From the NCBI GenBank assembly GCA_913058575.1, contig CAJXRF010000022.1, forward strand, positions 1-64,000: 64,000 nucleotides of DNA, written 5' to 3'. Origin of the DNA: an uncultured Bermanella sp. GTDB taxonomy: Bacteria > Pseudomonadota > Gammaproteobacteria > Pseudomonadales > Oceanobacteraceae. Under the pieces are notes generated by a model that saw only the letters and a program-made list of their open reading frames with translations, did no database searches and was not told the DNA's origin. How positions within the stretch are numbered: the first letter of the stretch is position 1; each line of letters begins with the position of its first letter. The position numbers and the translations under genes were made by a program. Shown one piece after another: positions 37,450-45,288 of this stretch.

Positions 37450-38337
37450 TTAAATTTGTGAACGTAAGCGGCCAATATTATCTTGTATGAATTCTAACAA
37501 GGCTCGACTTTTTCTTGGCATCACCCTGCCTGGATACATAACACTCACCGTTAGTGCTTCTAATGGCCAAGGGATGGGCAACTTCTGCAGTGCCCCTATT
37601 CTTACTTGGTGCTCAGCCACATAGCGCGGCAACTTAATCATGCCCATGCCCCGCACCGCCCCCACAATTCGCATTTGCTCGCTGTTCATCGTGAACCTTG
37701 AAGAAATAGGCACGCTGATCACTCCTTCTTGCCCACGAAAATGCCAGTCACGCTCGCCACTTTGCACTATGGCCTTTTGCTCAGAAAGCTGATGAAGGTC
37801 CTGAATAGACATATTTATAGCACAACGGGGGTTCACGTAAATATCCTGCGGCAAGCTCATTAAAGAGCGAGCAATCATATCTGATGGGGGCAAGGGGCGG
37901 TCATGCACCACAAAGCTTAAGTCACATGGCTGATGACCCTCGGGGAACTGCCCGCTGTAGTGGTTAATGGTTAAATGTATGTCTTTGTATTTTTCCATGA
38001 ACTCAATGGCCAATTGCCCCATGTCTTCATTAAAGAACTCCATGGGCAAAAGCATGGTTAAAGCACCCCGCGGCTGTTCACGCCAGTGCTCCATGAAATT
38101 CGATACTTCATCTAGCCCCTCCATTAATGGCGCCACTTGATCAAACAACAGCTGGCCTGCCTCGGTAGCCGCGAGGTTTCTTGGCCTGCGATCTAATAGG
38201 CGAATATTAAATTCTTTCTCAAGGTCACTAAGATGGCGAGACAAGCTGGATTTCGCCATCTTAAGATCCTTAGCCGCTTGAGTAACCGAGCCTGACTGAA
38301 GGGTTTTAACAAATAAATTAAGGTTATCTAGCTTCAT
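37450..38337 (-). CDS. LysR family transcriptional regulator
   Basis: A 295-residue regulator with an N-terminal helix-turn-helix (LNLFVKTLQSGSVTQAAKDL, KSSLSRHLSDLEKEFNIRLL) and an effector-binding domain of the CrgA-like subgroup (VHDRPLPPSDMIARSLM, GMGMIKLPRYVAEH). It is divergent from a thioredoxin-like gene, with an 18-bp palindrome in the 175-base intergenic region, so it probably regulates itself and that gene, perhaps in response to a thiol or redox signal. The stimulus is inference. Confidence 0.92.
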   Translation of the reverse strand: MKLDNLNLFVKTLQSGSVTQAAKDLKMAKSSLSRHLSDLEKEFNIRLLDRRPRNLAATEAGQLLFDQVAPLMEGLDEVSNFMEHWREQPRGALTMLLPMEFFNEDMGQLAIEFMEKYKDIHLTINHYSGQFPEGHQPCDLSFVVHDRPLPPSDMIARSLMSLPQDIYVNPRCAINMSIQDLHQLSEQKAIVQSGERDWHFRGQEGVISVPISSRFTMNSEQMRIVGAVRGMGMIKLPRYVAEHQVRIGALQKLPIPWPLEALTVSVMYPGRVMPRKSRALLEFIQDNIGRLRSQI

Positions 38338-38403
38338 TATCTGGCTGCCAAATTAAAAGGATAAGGCCATTTAGGTTAATTTTTCACATATATCATGAAA
38401 GTT

Positions 38404-38421
38404 CGTTCCATTTTTGGAACG
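38404..38421. promoter_or_regulatory. 18-bp palindromic operator in the LysR/thioredoxin gap
   Basis: CGTTCCATTTTTGGAACG is a palindrome with seven-base arms around TTTT. It contains the LysR-type T-N(11-12)-A inner arrangement (TTCCA-N4-TGGAA). It lies 67 bases upstream of the LysR start and 92 bases before the thioredoxin start. Confidence 0.65.
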
Positions 38422-38512
38422 TAAGGTTGTTATTATTGTGGCTAGTTCTGAAATCAACGTCAATTACAATGCTTAGCAACTTCAACAAGACCAGATAATT
38501 CAGGAGTACCAA

Positions 38513-38842
38513 ATGAGTGAAGCCACCGTAGAGATGATTTCAAGTAAGCAGTTTGAAGCAGACATAGAGCAAGGCAATGGCGTAACCCTAGTGGACTTTT
38601 ACGCCGACTGGTGTAACCCATGTAAAATGATCACACCCGTACTGGAAGAGCTGGCCGAAGAATATCAAGGCAGAATTAACATCGTTAAGTTGAATGCCGA
38701 TACCGAGCCAGAAGTATTGGCTAAATATGGAGTACGAGGCCTACCCACCATGATGATGTTTAAAGATGGCCAATCAGTGGATGTAACGGTTGGCGCCCAA
38801 CCTTATTCTGCTATTAAGAGTTGGATAGAAAAACACGTTTAA
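38513..38842 (+). CDS. Thioredoxin-like protein with CNPC active site
   Basis: A 109-residue cytoplasmic thioredoxin fold, full length for the family, with TLVDFYADWCNPCKMI, the cis-Pro region GLPTMMMFKDG and a short final helix. The active site is W-C-N-P-C (Cys34, Cys37) in place of the canonical W-C-G-P-C, which should alter the redox potential. An Asp-rich start (EATVEMISSKQFEADI) is ordinary. Because of the variant active site and its LysR neighbour, it may be a dedicated rather than the housekeeping thioredoxin. A strong terminator follows directly. Confidence 0.92.
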   Translation: MSEATVEMISSKQFEADIEQGNGVTLVDFYADWCNPCKMITPVLEELAEEYQGRINIVKLNADTEPEVLAKYGVRGLPTMMMFKDGQSVDVTVGAQPYSAIKSWIEKHV

Positions 38843-38850
38843 CCATATTA

Positions 38851-38880
38851 ACGCCCTTTTATTAGGGCGTTTTTATTTTT
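38851..38880 (+). terminator. Intrinsic terminator after the thioredoxin gene
   Basis: ACGCCC (38851-38856) and GGGCGT (38865-38870) form a GC-rich stem followed by TTTTTATTTTT. It lies eight bases after the stop codon. Confidence 0.9.
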
Positions 38881-39119
38881 ATCTTTATTTTTAAATATCC
38901 CACCACCCCATCACAGAATGCTTAATTAGTTGGAAATTCGAAATTTTCAACTTGCAATATCCACCACTCTTTAATATATATGGCGCCCTTTTTGATATGT
39001 CATGTGCCATTACTGCCATTACGCACACGACAATATACAAAAAGACGAGGACTTTGCCTGACGGTTAACATCAGACAGAAACATAAAACAATAATCAAAA
39101 GCTGATATTGGGAAAATAA

Positions 39120-39494
39120 ATGCCTACATTCTCTCGTTTACTTATTTCGCCATTCATTCTGTGTGGATTACTTTTTACATTACAAGCCAATGCCGGAGCG
39201 GGTCATGATCATGACCACGGTGAAGCCCACGACCATGCGCTACCCGCTATCACGGGTGAAAAAGCCACCCAAAACGCCTTACAGTTAATACAACGCTTGG
39301 TTAAAAAAGAGAAATTGGCCAACAGTTGGCTACAAGCCAAAGCCATTAAAACCGAAAAGAAAACCTACAAAAAGGGCCCTGAGTGGGTAGTGCTGTATCG
39401 TAATGAAGCGATTAAAGATGTTAAGAAGCAAAACCTATTCGTATTTTATAGTTTAACAGGCCAATACATTGCGGCGAATCACTCCGGAATATAA
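39120..39494 (+). CDS. DUF6488-type small periplasmic protein, His-rich
   Basis: A 124-residue exported protein. The signal peptide ends in LQANA, and the mature N-terminus is rich in His and Asp (GHDHDHGEAHDHAL), which could bind a transition metal. The remaining domain ends in FVFYSLTGQYIAANHSG, a conserved closing motif of this family as I recall it. Function is unknown; metal binding is inference from composition. It precedes the small membrane protein at 39552 with a 57-base gap. Confidence 0.7.
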   Translation: MPTFSRLLISPFILCGLLFTLQANAGAGHDHDHGEAHDHALPAITGEKATQNALQLIQRLVKKEKLANSWLQAKAIKTEKKTYKKGPEWVVLYRNEAIKDVKKQNLFVFYSLTGQYIAANHSGI

Positions 39495-39551
39495 AGTACA
39501 GCTCATATATTGAGTGCTAATCAAATACAATAATTCAGTAAAGGCGTAATT

Positions 39552-39974
39552 ATGAACGGTGCAGGCGGTACATCCGGTGGTGTGGGAAGTTTTTTTCTAG
39601 GGTTAGTGATGATGTGTGGCGGCTTTTATTTGTTGCTCAATTCCATATCGGTCACGTCTAGCTTTGGCATGGGCTCTCGCCTTTACGGTTTCTCAGCCTT
39701 CGGCGGCCAATATGCCGTTACCAGCGGCATGATCATGTTCCCCTTTATGATTGGCATCGGCATTATTTTTTACAATAGCCGAAACCCAATAGGTTGGATT
39801 TTATCCATTGGCGCTATCACAGGACTCATTTTCGGCGTAATTGCTTCCATACGCTTTAGCTTCACCCACATGAGCGCTTTCGATTTAATTACCATTTTGG
39901 TACTGGCCATTGGCGGGCTAGGCTTATTTTTACGATCCTTACGAAATCTTTCCTCTGATCCCGTCAGTCATTAA
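39552..39974 (+). CDS. Small Gly-rich multi-pass membrane protein
   Basis: A 140-residue protein with about four membrane helices and a Gly-rich start (NGAGGTSGGVGSFFLGLVMM). The segments IGIGIIFYNSRNPIGWIL and AIGGLGLFLRSLRNL are typical of a conserved but uncharacterised family, sometimes seen near tellurium-resistance genes; no such genes are present here. I do not assign a function. An unusually start-proximal glycine cluster without a signal peptide suggests the N-terminus lies in the cytoplasm. Confidence 0.7.
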   Translation: MNGAGGTSGGVGSFFLGLVMMCGGFYLLLNSISVTSSFGMGSRLYGFSAFGGQYAVTSGMIMFPFMIGIGIIFYNSRNPIGWILSIGAITGLIFGVIASIRFSFTHMSAFDLITILVLAIGGLGLFLRSLRNLSSDPVSH

Positions 39975-39980
39975 ATAATT

Positions 39981-40015
39981 AAAGGTTCTTGTTTACTGTG
40001 TACCCAAGAGCCTTT
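39981..40015 (+). terminator. Possible terminator hairpin
   Basis: AAAGGTTCTTG (39981-39991) pairs with CAAGAGCCTTT (40005-40015), ten Watson-Crick pairs plus one G-U pair, six bases after the stop of the membrane protein gene. The following bases (ATCAGTT) are not T-rich, so termination efficiency is uncertain. Confidence 0.45.
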
Positions 40016-40192
40016 ATCAGTTAAGCCTTCCTTACATTTTGCGTTGCCAGCACCTTCCTATAATTAATAGCAGCCAGTGGCAATAGCGCTTTCAAGCCCA
40101 ATAGAGAATCAAATATTGGCATTTTCCAGTCATTCTTTCCTTCCGTGATCTACACTGAACTGCATACATTCTTTTTGCTAAACTAATTCATT

Positions 40193-40501
40193 ATGAAAAT
40201 GACCATTATTTGCAGGGTAGAACCTGGCTGTTTAGGACCAGATGGTGCAGACCACGTGGAGGAATTTTGCAAATTGGGGCAAAAAGAGTTTGATGCCATC
40301 GACCCAGATATTTTCGATTGGGAAATCATTCCTAGATTTGATAAAACTCGCCCTGAATTACAGTACAAACTACGAGGTCGAAATTTAAATGAACAACAAT
40401 CAGAACTCTATTTAAAGGCCCTTGGCAAAGATCCTGACACGTTTGAAGAGGCATTATTCAAACAACTATCATTGTCTGTTAACCATTATTTTGGCCGCTA
40501 A
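40193..40501 (+). CDS. Conserved hypothetical cytoplasmic protein
   Basis: A 102-residue soluble, acidic protein with no signal peptide and no membrane segment. It begins MKMTIICRVEPGCLGPDGAD and ends QLSLSVNHYFGR. It has two Cys (residues 7 and 14) near the N-terminus and an acidic centre (FDAIDPDIFDWEIIPRFD). I do not recognise a domain. Codon use looks normal for the region. It stands alone between two unrelated genes, and no regulator or operon gives a clue. Confidence 0.65.
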   Translation: MKMTIICRVEPGCLGPDGADHVEEFCKLGQKEFDAIDPDIFDWEIIPRFDKTRPELQYKLRGRNLNEQQSELYLKALGKDPDTFEEALFKQLSLSVNHYFGR

Positions 40502-40586
40502 TGAAAATAGAACTTAGCGTAAAAGTAGCAAGGGTCGTTCTAACTCATCATTTTGCATTTCACATGGCAGTTTGCCAACAGCGCAA

Positions 40587-41198
40587 TTATAGATCCGTCA
40601 CGTAACGCTCATTGACTCCCTTATCATAGTCACTGACAAATTCGTCATCGGCCTTTATGTTTTCAGCCACTTCAGTCCCTAACGAGATAGTCATAGGTTC
40701 AGGCCAGTGCTCACTTTGCCATGCGTGACTGCGCAACATGGCTTTTCCACAATGAAAATAGCCTTTATGGACCAATACTTCAACGACCATTAAGGCTGGC
40801 TGAGTGGCCGATGCCAACCGTTCACACAATTGTGTGTCTTTTAAAATTCGAGCACTGCCTTGTACACGCAATACTTCATTCACCCCTGGTATCGTAAACA
40901 ACAACGCCAATTTGTTATTGCTTAACAGGTTGTGAAGAGAGAATGCTAATTTATTGCCCTTGTACTCAGGAATCAGCAGGGTTTGGTTACCCTCGCTTTT
41001 AACGAAACCAGCCGCGTCTCCTCTAGGGGAAATGGTGGGCCAGCCCGCTTCATCAATACTGCTCATCATCATTAAGGGAGAGCGCTGAATGAATTCAAGC
41101 ATTCTCGGGTTAAGGTATGAGTAGATCTTTTTAAGGGCGTGCTCTCTAGGCTGGCCAATGGCTTGTTGTATTTGCCGAGCCGTATTTAATTCTTTCAT
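40587..41198 (-). CDS. Pyridoxamine 5'-phosphate oxidase family (FMN-binding split barrel) protein
   Basis: A 203-residue flavin-binding protein. The core motif MMMSSIDEAGWPTISPRGDAAGFV followed by KLAFSLHNLLSNNKLALLFTIP matches the PPOX class (MSMEG_1061-like subfamily), which reduces or oxidises small substrates with FMN or F420. A C-terminal segment VHKGYFHCGKAMLRSHAW is also typical. It is not PdxH, since the pyridoxal-binding motif is missing. It is a single gene; its substrate is unknown. Confidence 0.85.
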   Translation of the reverse strand: MKELNTARQIQQAIGQPREHALKKIYSYLNPRMLEFIQRSPLMMMSSIDEAGWPTISPRGDAAGFVKSEGNQTLLIPEYKGNKLAFSLHNLLSNNKLALLFTIPGVNEVLRVQGSARILKDTQLCERLASATQPALMVVEVLVHKGYFHCGKAMLRSHAWQSEHWPEPMTISLGTEVAENIKADDEFVSDYDKGVNERYVTDL

Positions 41199-41337
41199 GC
41201 CTCATTCCCTGATAAATATGCAGCATCGTCACCATAAAAGTTTTTATAAGAGAAATAAACAATATGGTAAAAAGATGGGAAAGCACTGTCAGACACGTTT
41301 GAATTAAGAAGTAGGAAACGTTTTTTGAAGGAAGTGT

Positions 41338-41381
41338 AAAAAAGCCTGCGGATAGGGAGCAATAGCATCTATCCGCAGGCT
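41338..41381 (-). terminator. Intrinsic terminator after the 82-residue protein gene
   Basis: AGCCTGCGGATAG (41343-41355) and CTATCCGCAGGCT (41369-41381) form a perfect 13-base stem. On the minus strand it is followed by a run of T residues. It lies about 20 bases after the stop of the 41402-41650 gene. Confidence 0.9.
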
Positions 41382-41401
41382 CTATTTATAGCCAATTTAG
41401 G

Positions 41402-41650
41402 CTAGCTAAACACAAAATACTCATGACTAAAATCTAATACGTCATCGCCTACAATTTCTTCAATTGGCTTGGCATTCAAATGTGGCTTAGCTACTTTTGC
41501 CACGGCAAGCTCTTTCTTTAAAGCTTCATAAGCGGCAGCATTCACCACAAGATCACCGTTGTCTTCCGAAAATAACACGGCAGGGTCTTTGATGACTTTT
41601 AATAGACGCTTCTTTTGGTTATTGGCAACCGAGACTTCTTGAATACTCAT
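41402..41650 (-). CDS. Small conserved hypothetical protein
   Basis: An 82-residue soluble protein. Its sequence (VSVANNQKKRLLKVIKDPAV, then DLVVNAAAYEALKKELAVAK) suggests a short strand followed by a helix. I do not recognise the family. The gene is supported by an ATG start with a GAG-type ribosome site and by a strong terminator just downstream. It is divergent from the 63-residue gene at 41969. Confidence 0.6.
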   Translation of the reverse strand: MSIQEVSVANNQKKRLLKVIKDPAVLFSEDNGDLVVNAAAYEALKKELAVAKVAKPHLNAKPIEEIVGDDVLDFSHEYFVFS

Positions 41651-41968
41651 TAATTTACTCTGGAATTGGATAACATTTTAAACAGCAGAATTATAACCCA
41701 GATTAGCCAACACATGTATTCCAGCAACTAATAGGACCGCTCTTCACATTAAAGTAAGTACTCACTACAGAGTTTATTACATGACATTTGTAGCAAAAAG
41801 GACCAAATTCAAAAATTTTAGAAGGTTTTTATGACAAAAAAGCGACAAAATTGAGGATTACTGCGCCAATATGGCAATTAAATATAACCAAACAGTAAAA
41901 ACACCTGAAAAAAGGCCCAGAATATGTATAATAATCCACCACCTATAATTCTTTGAGGGCCCTGAAAA
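41651..41968. promoter_or_regulatory. Divergent intergenic region with TATAAT boxes
   Basis: No gene lies in these 318 bases. Two consensus -10 hexamers, TATAAT at 41927-41932 and TATAAT at 41944-41949, precede the 63-residue gene on the plus strand; neither has a convincing -35. The first gives a leader of about 30 bases and is the better candidate. Confidence 0.4.
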
Positions 41969-42160
41969 ATGGCAAAAAAAGCACTAACTCGTACGGCCAA
42001 AAAGAAAGAGCCTGATGCTGTTGAAACTTCCATGTCTATTGAAGAGCAAACTCAAGCATTTTTGCAATCCGGCGGTAAAGTCGAGCAAGTTAATACAGGT
42101 GTTAGCGGTCAAGTTGGCATCGCAGGCCCACGGCACATTAGCCTAGGCAATAAGAAGTAA
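41969..42160 (+). CDS. Small basic protein with FLxxGGKVxxV motif (SutA-like tail)
   Basis: A 63-residue protein. The N-terminus is Lys-rich (MAKKALTRTAKKKEPDAVE) and the middle reads EEQTQAFLQSGGKVEQV, then NTGVSGQVGIAGPRHISLG. The FLxxGGKVxxV motif also occurs in the RNA-polymerase-binding protein SutA of Pseudomonas, which has a disordered N-terminus; the resemblance is short and may be coincidental. It has a GAGG ribosome site and an excellent terminator, so it is a real, probably well expressed, single gene. Confidence 0.7.
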   Translation: MAKKALTRTAKKKEPDAVETSMSIEEQTQAFLQSGGKVEQVNTGVSGQVGIAGPRHISLGNKK

Positions 42161-42184
42161 AACCTGATTAACAGGTAAAGAAAC

Positions 42185-42209
42185 AAGGCCTCTCATTGAG
42201 GCCTTTTTT
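42185..42209 (+). terminator. Intrinsic terminator after the 63-residue protein gene
   Basis: AAGGCCTC (42185-42192), loop TCATT and GAGGCCTT (42198-42205) form an eight-base GC-rich stem followed by TTTTTT. It lies 24 bases after the stop codon. Confidence 0.92.
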
Positions 42210-42238
42210 GTGCCTGATGCAAAAGGCCCAATGATGAA

Positions 42239-42586
42239 CTAGAGCTTATCCTGTGAATCTAGGTTGTCTTTGCTGGTTTGTTCGTCTTTCTGAAAGGCAC
42301 TGGGCAAGAATTCAATATCAAAACGCTTACCTAGGGCATAAATAGCTGGCAAGGTCAGTACACTGCCTGGCAAAGTAGCAAATACCAAAAGACCCGCCAT
42401 ACGGTGCACATCTTTCAACTGTTCAACGGCTGCTTGAATCTCAATGTCTTCTGGCTTACGGCCTTTAGGCAAGCGATGTGTCAGAACCCGGAAAAAGGTT
42501 TTCATCATTACTTGAGTTTCTGCACGTTCTTGGTTTAGCCCAACAATCACTTTGTCGACTGAATCCAAGAATTTCTTTTGAGACAT
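42239..42586 (-). CDS. LETM1-like small protein
   Basis: A 115-residue protein. The N-terminal half is a charged helix-rich segment; the C-terminal half reads DVHRMAGLLVFATLPGSVLT and YALGKRFDIEFLPSAF, which resembles the short LETM1-type region of bacterial proteins (hydrophobic LPG followed by LLPSAF). LETM1 proteins act in ion homeostasis in mitochondria; bacterial roles are unclear. It has one weak hydrophobic segment. It is divergent from the RNase HI gene. Confidence 0.6.
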   Translation of the reverse strand: MSQKKFLDSVDKVIVGLNQERAETQVMMKTFFRVLTHRLPKGRKPEDIEIQAAVEQLKDVHRMAGLLVFATLPGSVLTLPAIYALGKRFDIEFLPSAFQKDEQTSKDNLDSQDKL

Positions 42587-42833
42587 AAACCTAAAACCCT
42601 TCCTAGTTATACTGGCAATATACTGCTCAGATTGCCTTTAGCAAGCAATGTTCATATTTTAGGGCAATTCAGGCCAAGATAGGTAGCTAAGTGAAGAAAA
42701 CGGTTTAAAACCCGCGCAGTTAAGATCAAAAAAAAGCCAAACACCCAATGCCTTATTCTTTAAATTCCACCCTTTAAACATTTCTGTGTATCCTTGGGGC
42801 GTTAAAGACAACAGGGTTTATCAAGGCAAAAGC

Positions 42834-43586
42834 ATGGCGAAAAAGTATTATGTGGTATGGGCTGGACGTGAAACCGGTGTCTTTAGTGATTGGGCTTACA
42901 CGAAGTCTTTAGTGGACAAGTTTCCTCAGGCTAAATATAAATCTTTTCCTAGCCAACAAGCCGCACAAACTGCGTTTGCAGCCGGCAGTGGTGCTCAAGC
43001 TAGCTCAGCCACATCCGTCAGCCAAGCAAAAACCCAGTCTCAGCCAAGCCAAGATATAACTTCGTCATTGGCACAAATTAAGATTTACTGTGATGGGGCC
43101 TGTGACCCTAACCCAGGTGAAGCCGGATCAGGGGTGGCGGTTTATGAAAATGACGCACTGCTGCAGCTTTGGTACGGGTTGTACAATCCTCAAGGCACCA
43201 ACAACACGGCAGAGCTAAATGCTTTGTTCCAGTCTTTACTGATTGCCCAACAAAGTATTAACGACAATAAAACCGTACAAATCTTGTGTGACTCTCAATA
43301 TGCCATTAATTGCATCACCAATTGGGCATTTTCTTGGAAAAAAAGTGGCTGGAAGAAAAAGTCGGGGGAAATCAAAAACCTTGAAATCATTCAACAAGCC
43401 CATGAGCTTTTTATCCTCATCGATAAAAACTTACAGGTAGACCATGTCAAAGCCCACATTGGCGTAGAAGGCAATGAGTTAGCCGATCGCATGGCTATGT
43501 TTGGTGCCCAACAAAAAGAGCTGGATTTTTGCCTGTACAACGCCCCTTTAGATATTGAACAGATTTTAAAATTCGAAAGAGGTTAG
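42834..43586 (+). CDS. rnhA: Ribonuclease HI with N-terminal hybrid-binding domain
   Basis: A 250-residue enzyme that cuts RNA in RNA-DNA hybrids. Residues 1-45 form the hybrid-binding domain (KYYVVWAGRETGVFSDW, KYKSFPSQQAAQTAF) typical of eukaryote-like RNase H1; a Ser/Gln-rich linker follows; the catalytic domain carries IYCDGACDPNPG, NNTAELNAL, LCDSQYAI and GNELADRMA with the D-E-D-D metal site. I start it at ATG 42834 (AAGG upstream), which begins the domain directly; an upstream ATG at 42786 adds 16 unrelated residues. Many bacteria have a shorter enzyme without the first domain. It is four bases from the thioesterase gene. Confidence 0.9.
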   Translation: MAKKYYVVWAGRETGVFSDWAYTKSLVDKFPQAKYKSFPSQQAAQTAFAAGSGAQASSATSVSQAKTQSQPSQDITSSLAQIKIYCDGACDPNPGEAGSGVAVYENDALLQLWYGLYNPQGTNNTAELNALFQSLLIAQQSINDNKTVQILCDSQYAINCITNWAFSWKKSGWKKKSGEIKNLEIIQQAHELFILIDKNLQVDHVKAHIGVEGNELADRMAMFGAQQKELDFCLYNAPLDIEQILKFERG

Positions 43587-43590
43587 CGCT

Positions 43591-43995
43591 ATGAATCCCC
43601 CTGAGGGGTTTACCCCCCTGTTTAGAAATAGCCCATTTTTAGAGTTGTTAGGGCCCATTTATAATGAATCGACGGATGCAGGTATTGTCATTGGGTTTTA
43701 TGCCCAGCAAAAACACTGTAACGCTCGAGGAATTGTTCATGGTGGTGTGCTTAGTAGCTTAGCTGATGTGGCTCTAGGCTATAATGCCGCTTTTTCAGGA
43801 GATAACTCGGTGCACTTGGTAACCGCAAGTCTCACCATCGACTACGCAGGTTCGGCTAAACAAGGTGAGTGGATTACCATTGCAAGTGACGTTCAGAAAG
43901 TTGGTAAAACCATGGCGTTTGCCAATTGTTATTTTCTAGCCAATAACATCAGAATAGCGCGCGCCAGTGGCGTATTTACAGTGTTAAACAAATAG
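43591..43995 (+). CDS. PaaI family thioesterase (hotdog fold)
   Basis: A 134-residue hotdog-fold thioesterase. The motif HCNARGIVHGGVLSSLADVALGYNA contains the HGG-x-x-x-x-x-x-D active-site pattern of PaaI-like enzymes, which hydrolyse acyl- or aryl-CoA. The length is normal. It starts four bases after rnhA and would be translated from the same transcript. It ends three bases from the end of the convergent solute-binding gene. The physiological substrate is unknown. Confidence 0.9.
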   Translation: MNPPEGFTPLFRNSPFLELLGPIYNESTDAGIVIGFYAQQKHCNARGIVHGGVLSSLADVALGYNAAFSGDNSVHLVTASLTIDYAGSAKQGEWITIASDVQKVGKTMAFANCYFLANNIRIARASGVFTVLNK

Positions 43996-43998
43996 CAC

Positions 43999-44778
43999 TT
44001 ATTGAAAGTATTTTTGGGTAAGTTCAGTGAGTTTTTCTTGCCTTAATTCCTCAATGGCATCCCAAATTTTCTCGCTTAATTGAGGGTGTTGCTGGCTAAA
44101 TTGATGAGAGATCATTAAATAATAAGGCTTGGTTTTAATAGGCGGCTTAACTTTCAGCAAATTTTTAAACTGGTCAAAATTATTAAGATAATAGTCCGCT
44201 GTCACTTCTTGCAAAGCCACAGCCGAAATCATGCCACGCGATAGCTTCTGTAAATTGGATAAGGTGGCATGAGTTTGCACCACCTTTAAGTTCATTTTTT
44301 TTAAGTCATCCACAATTGAGAACCCCAAAGGCGCGCCAATAAGGGCTTGCGGATTGGATACCTGTTTTCCATTCCACGAAAAAGTACTGTTATTCGTTTT
44401 ATAAAAGTAATAGGAAATGGTTGTAATGCGGCGACGGCTGTCGACCTGTCCATTCTTTGTTGGGTAACGGCCAAATTCTTGCCGCTCTTCTTTAAAGGAA
44501 GAGTTAAAGAGGCTGTCGACATTCCCTTCTTTTAACTTCAGTAAGCAGCGTTTCCAAGGGTAGCGCACCAAACTCACCTTCAGGCCCGCTACTTTTCCCT
44601 CTAGCAACCTTACAAGCTCAACAATGGCACCCGGCTTGTCTTGCGGAATTTCACTGCTTTGCCCTAAATAATAGGGAAACTGAATGTCTGTATCGTAGGC
44701 TACCCTCAACTCCACCTCGGCGTAAGCAGACCAAGAGAAACCTAAAAACAGCATGTAAAACAAATACTTACAAACCAT
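43999..44778 (-). CDS. Periplasmic solute-binding protein, family 3 type, orphan
   Basis: A 259-residue exported protein with a signal peptide ending WSAYA, then VELRVAYDTDIQFPYYLG. KPGAIVELVRLLEGK and SLVRYPWKRCLLKLKEGNVD follow the family 3 pattern. The W-K-R-C-L-L-x-L-x-x-G-x-V-D motif is common in the transporter-substrate-binding proteins of marine gammaproteobacteria that lack cognate permeases. No ABC genes are near. It is distinct from the copy at 3669. Confidence 0.82.
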   Translation of the reverse strand: MVCKYLFYMLFLGFSWSAYAEVELRVAYDTDIQFPYYLGQSSEIPQDKPGAIVELVRLLEGKVAGLKVSLVRYPWKRCLLKLKEGNVDSLFNSSFKEERQEFGRYPTKNGQVDSRRRITTISYYFYKTNNSTFSWNGKQVSNPQALIGAPLGFSIVDDLKKMNLKVVQTHATLSNLQKLSRGMISAVALQEVTADYYLNNFDQFKNLLKVKPPIKTKPYYLMISHQFSQQHPQLSEKIWDAIEELRQEKLTELTQKYFQ

Positions 44779-44948
44779 CTTCTTATCATAAACCCTGTAA
44801 TAAAAAGGCAGTTAAAAGTATAGTTCATTTACGACAGACCAAAGGATTGATGTGACGCCTCTCTTCACCAGAAGACTTCACACCACTTTAAATGCGCAGT
44901 AAGATGAAAAGCTCATGGATTTGTACATAAAGAATAAGAATAGAGATC

Positions 44949-45209
44949 ATGAAGAAAATTAAAAATGAAGCAGAATTAGTCACTGAAGCCCTAAAAGTAG
45001 GCGCTAGCTACGCCAAAGCACGTGGCGTGGGTGAGTTTGAGAACACCGACTCGGCAAAAGAAAAGATCACCTATTTGTACCGACTTTTGGTGCACGACAA
45101 GCAAATTCAAGCACTTGCAAAGGGACAAGATAGCGGCGTAAACATGAAACACAAACTGGCTTTATGGATTTCTCGAAAATTACCTGAAGACCATGCCTTA
45201 CTGAAATAA
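44949..45209 (+). CDS. DUF5062 family protein
   Basis: An 86-residue soluble protein matching my memory of the DUF5062 family, found mainly in Vibrio and other marine gammaproteobacteria: MKKIKNEAELVTEALKVG, then EKITYLYRLLVHDKQIQALA and NMKHKLALWISRKLP. The length and motif order fit. Function is unknown. It is a single gene with a bidirectional terminator just downstream. Confidence 0.8.
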   Translation: MKKIKNEAELVTEALKVGASYAKARGVGEFENTDSAKEKITYLYRLLVHDKQIQALAKGQDSGVNMKHKLALWISRKLPEDHALLK

Positions 45210-45243
45210 CCACCACACACCACGACGTAATTTTGTAATAAAA

Positions 45244-45269
45244 AACGGGCTTTCGCCCGTTCTTCTTTT
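45244..45269 (+). terminator. Bidirectional terminator between convergent genes
   Basis: AACGGGC (45244-45250), loop TTTC, and GCCCGTT (45255-45261) form the stem. T-rich sequence follows on the plus strand and a run of A precedes it, giving T on the minus strand as well. It serves the DUF5062 gene and the convergent hydrolase gene. Confidence 0.88.
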
Positions 45270-45288
45270 TAATTTTACGTCACAATAT

